A DNA stretch of 64,000 bases from Poseidonibacter lekithochrous (lineage in GTDB: Bacteria > Campylobacterota > Campylobacteria > Campylobacterales > Arcobacteraceae). Position 1 is the first letter of the stretch. Each line of letters opens with the position of its first letter. The stretch lies in the NCBI RefSeq assembly GCF_013283835.1, contig NZ_CP054052.1, forward strand, positions 2,232,001-2,296,000, in the 5' to 3' direction. Of the stretch, positions 62,675-64,000 are shown piece after piece. The position numbers and the translations under genes are program-made. The notes beneath the pieces were generated by a model. It saw only the letters and a program-made list of their open reading frames with translations, did not search any database and had not been told where the DNA came from.

Positions 62675-63121
62675 TTATTCTCCAATGATTACAACAGATA
62701 AAGTAGCGTGAATTCCATGACCTAATTTGCAATCAACTTCAAATGTTCCTTCTGCTTTAATTTTTTTCTCTAAAGAAAGGTGTTTTTTATCAAGTTCAAT
62801 TGAGAATTGAGAATTTAATGATTCACTAATCTCTTTACTTGTAACTGAACCAATTAAATGTCCATTTGCACCAATTTTATGTTTAATAGTTAATTTTGTA
62901 GCATTTAATTTTTCTGATAATTCTTTTGCCGCTGCAATTTCAGCTGCTTCAGTTTCTGCTAATTTTCTTTGTTCTGCTTTATATCTGTTTAATACTTCTG
63001 GTGTTGCATGCTTAGCTAAACCTTTTCCAACTAAAAAGTTTTTTCCGTAACCATCTTTTACTTCTTTTACTTCACCAGTTTTTCCTAAACCTTTAACGTC
63101 TTTAATTAATAAAACTTTCAT
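62675..63121 (-). CDS. rplI: 50S ribosomal protein L9
   Basis: L9 has two globular domains joined by a long helix, and 148 aa fits. It begins [40 protein letters not shown], then the linker helix ([29 protein letters not shown]) and the C-domain ([21 protein letters not shown]). I start at the ATG at 63121 with GGAG 5 nt upstream; an upstream in-frame ATG would add nine residues not found in L9. It heads the hslVU operon, as in Campylobacter. Confidence 0.97.
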   Translation of the reverse strand: MKVLLIKDVKGLGKTGEVKEVKDGYGKNFLVGKGLAKHATPEVLNRYKAEQRKLAETEAAEIAAAKELSEKLNATKLTIKHKIGANGHLIGSVTSKEISESLNSQFSIELDKKHLSLEKKIKAEGTFEVDCKLGHGIHATLSVVIIGE

Positions 63122-63198
63122 ATTATCTCCATATAAATAAATAGCCAATATTTTACTATATTTTATATGAAGTGAATATAAATGTGAAAGAAATTATT

Positions 63199-64000
63199 TT
63201 ACTTATAAATTATTTTAAATGTATTATTAGAGTTTTCATAAGAATATTCAAAGATAAAGCCATGTAAATCTAAAACAGATTTAACAATATAAAGTCCTAA
63301 TCCCATCCCATGATTTTTATTGTTTGTTTCATTATGAAAGGGTTTAAAATATTCTTCAATAGGTTTTGAAAGTTTATCTCCCTTTGAGATAAATAATAAA
63401 GAGTTCTCTTCTTGTTTAATAATTATTTTTGAGTCACTTGAGTATTTAAGAGCATTATCAATTAGATTTTTAATTACCATTGCCATTAGTGATAAATCAG
63501 CATTAATTTTTGTATCTTCATTTATAGTCAAATCTATTTTTTCTGAATCTTTATTTATCATTAATAAAATAAAAGCATCATCAAAAATATCAAGCAGAGA
63601 GTGTTTGTGTTTTGTAAGTACATAATTATCACTTAGGACTTGTTCTACTTTTGAAAAATCATTAATCAAAAAATCAAGACGTTCAAAAATTGAAATCATT
63701 CTATCTTTTTGTTTTTCTTCATTTATTAACTCACTAACAATTCTTCCTTTTGCAATTGGCGTTTTTAATTCATGCATAATTGTTCTTAAGAATAATTGTC
63801 TTGAGTTTAAAAGTAAATCAATTTTTTTTACTGCATTATCAAATTCATTTGAGACTTCTGCAATTTCATCTTTTTTATCACTCTTACAATTTATTTGTAA
63901 ATTTCCTTTTGAAAACTCTGTAATATCATTTTTTAGTTTTTTGAGAGGTTGTAAACTTTTGATTAACCATATATAAATTAAAATTAATAAAATTAAAACA
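63199..64000 (-). CDS. ArsS-like sensor histidine kinase (5' end beyond the window)
   Basis: The frame is open to the right edge of the window. In order it shows part of a transmembrane helix (VLILLILIYIWLI), a HAMP-like region (PLKKLKNDITEFSKGN), HisKA with FLRTIMHELKTPIAKGRIVSEL (phosphoacceptor His in MHELKTP), and HATPase (KNLIDNALKYSS, MGLGLYIVKSVLDLHGF). This resembles the ArsS/HP0165 group of Campylobacterota kinases. The sensor domain and start lie outside. The last 266 residues are in the window. An OmpR-type partner gene may precede it. The gene ends 78 nt after the rplI start region. Confidence 0.85.
   Translation of the reverse strand, partial: VLILLILIYIWLIKSLQPLKKLKNDITEFSKGNLQINCKSDKKDEIAEVSNEFDNAVKKIDLLLNSRQLFLRTIMHELKTPIAKGRIVSELINEEKQKDRMISIFERLDFLINDFSKVEQVLSDNYVLTKHKHSLLDIFDDAFILLMINKDSEKIDLTINEDTKINADLSLMAMVIKNLIDNALKYSSDSKIIIKQEENSLLFISKGDKLSKPIEEYFKPFHNETNNKNHGMGLGLYIVKSVLDLHGFIFEYSYENSNNTFKIIYK

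Overview
The window is a gene-dense, visibly AT-rich stretch of a Campylobacterota chromosome, most like Arcobacteraceae (Arcobacter and relatives). This rests on gene content and order, not on a database search. The supporting signs are monomeric icd next to mdh, the cbpA-hspR pair, ppiD-ftsA-ftsZ, an HslV that begins MFDATTI, a short ArgA-type acetyltransferase, a stand-alone FlhB-C (FlhX) protein, and an ArsS-like kinase. No rRNA, tRNA, CRISPR array, IS element or prophage was recognised. Nearly everything is coding. The only gene-poor stretch over 300 bases is 31016-31498, and it holds an unlisted 43-aa lipoprotein gene.

Layout, left half. 1-3.3 kb: 3' part of secA and a LolC/E-type permease. 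3.3-8.1 kb: a giant SSF-transporter/histidine-kinase fusion with a tiny membrane partner, divergent from an HD-GYP response regulator. 8.1-12 kb: an AsmA/YhdP-like envelope protein and mltG, whose 5' ends overlap on opposite strands. 12.1-15.4 kb: icd and mdh. 15.5-17.2 kb: metal handling (HMA protein, CDF exporter, RcnR/CsoR-type repressor). 17.2-19.3 kb: a rhodanese / FAD-oxidoreductase / anchored-protein operon. 19.4-20.8 kb: HspR-controlled cbpA-hspR with a readable HAIR operator. 20.8-24.8 kb: ppiD-ftsA-ftsZ. 24.9-28 kb: recD2, a small gene and arsC. 28-31 kb: a GMC dehydrogenase pair and an M48 lipoprotein protease.

Layout, right half. 31.5-33.9 kb: fliK-like and flhX. 33.9-36.1 kb: an MreD-like protein and PBP2. 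36.1-38 kb: an AraC regulator divergent from a gate-domain membrane protein. 38-39.2 kb: fliP and a SlyD-like isomerase. 39.4-44.8 kb: an RND efflux operon whose inner-membrane pump is split into two ORFs. 44.8-47.3 kb: a two-component pair. 47.4-54.7 kb: a dipeptide ABC operon (dppABCDF) with pepQ and a phosphoesterase. 54.7-55.2 kb: a TlpA-like thioredoxin. 55.4-63.1 kb: one long leftward series (rplI, hslV, hslU, a small gene, tatD, rlpA, hisB, kdsC, lptC, lptA, engB, argA). 63.2 kb to the end: a truncated sensor kinase.

The genes are mostly core physiology: envelope building (PBP2, MltG, RlpA, Lpt, Lol), division, protein export and quality control, TCA enzymes, flagellar export, peptide uptake with cytosolic Pro-dipeptidase, and several sensory systems. 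The less ordinary points are: tatD has no canonical start codon (ATA where ATG is expected); a 120-nt foldable intergenic element lies at 55.3-55.4 kb; a perfect 19-bp palindrome sits just before dppB; a 16-bp perfect inverted repeat brackets the tiny lipoprotein gene; the RND permease is split in frame; and a small operon joins a rhodanese to an FAD oxidoreductase carrying a cysteine cluster. I found no clear defence island or other obviously new multi-gene system.
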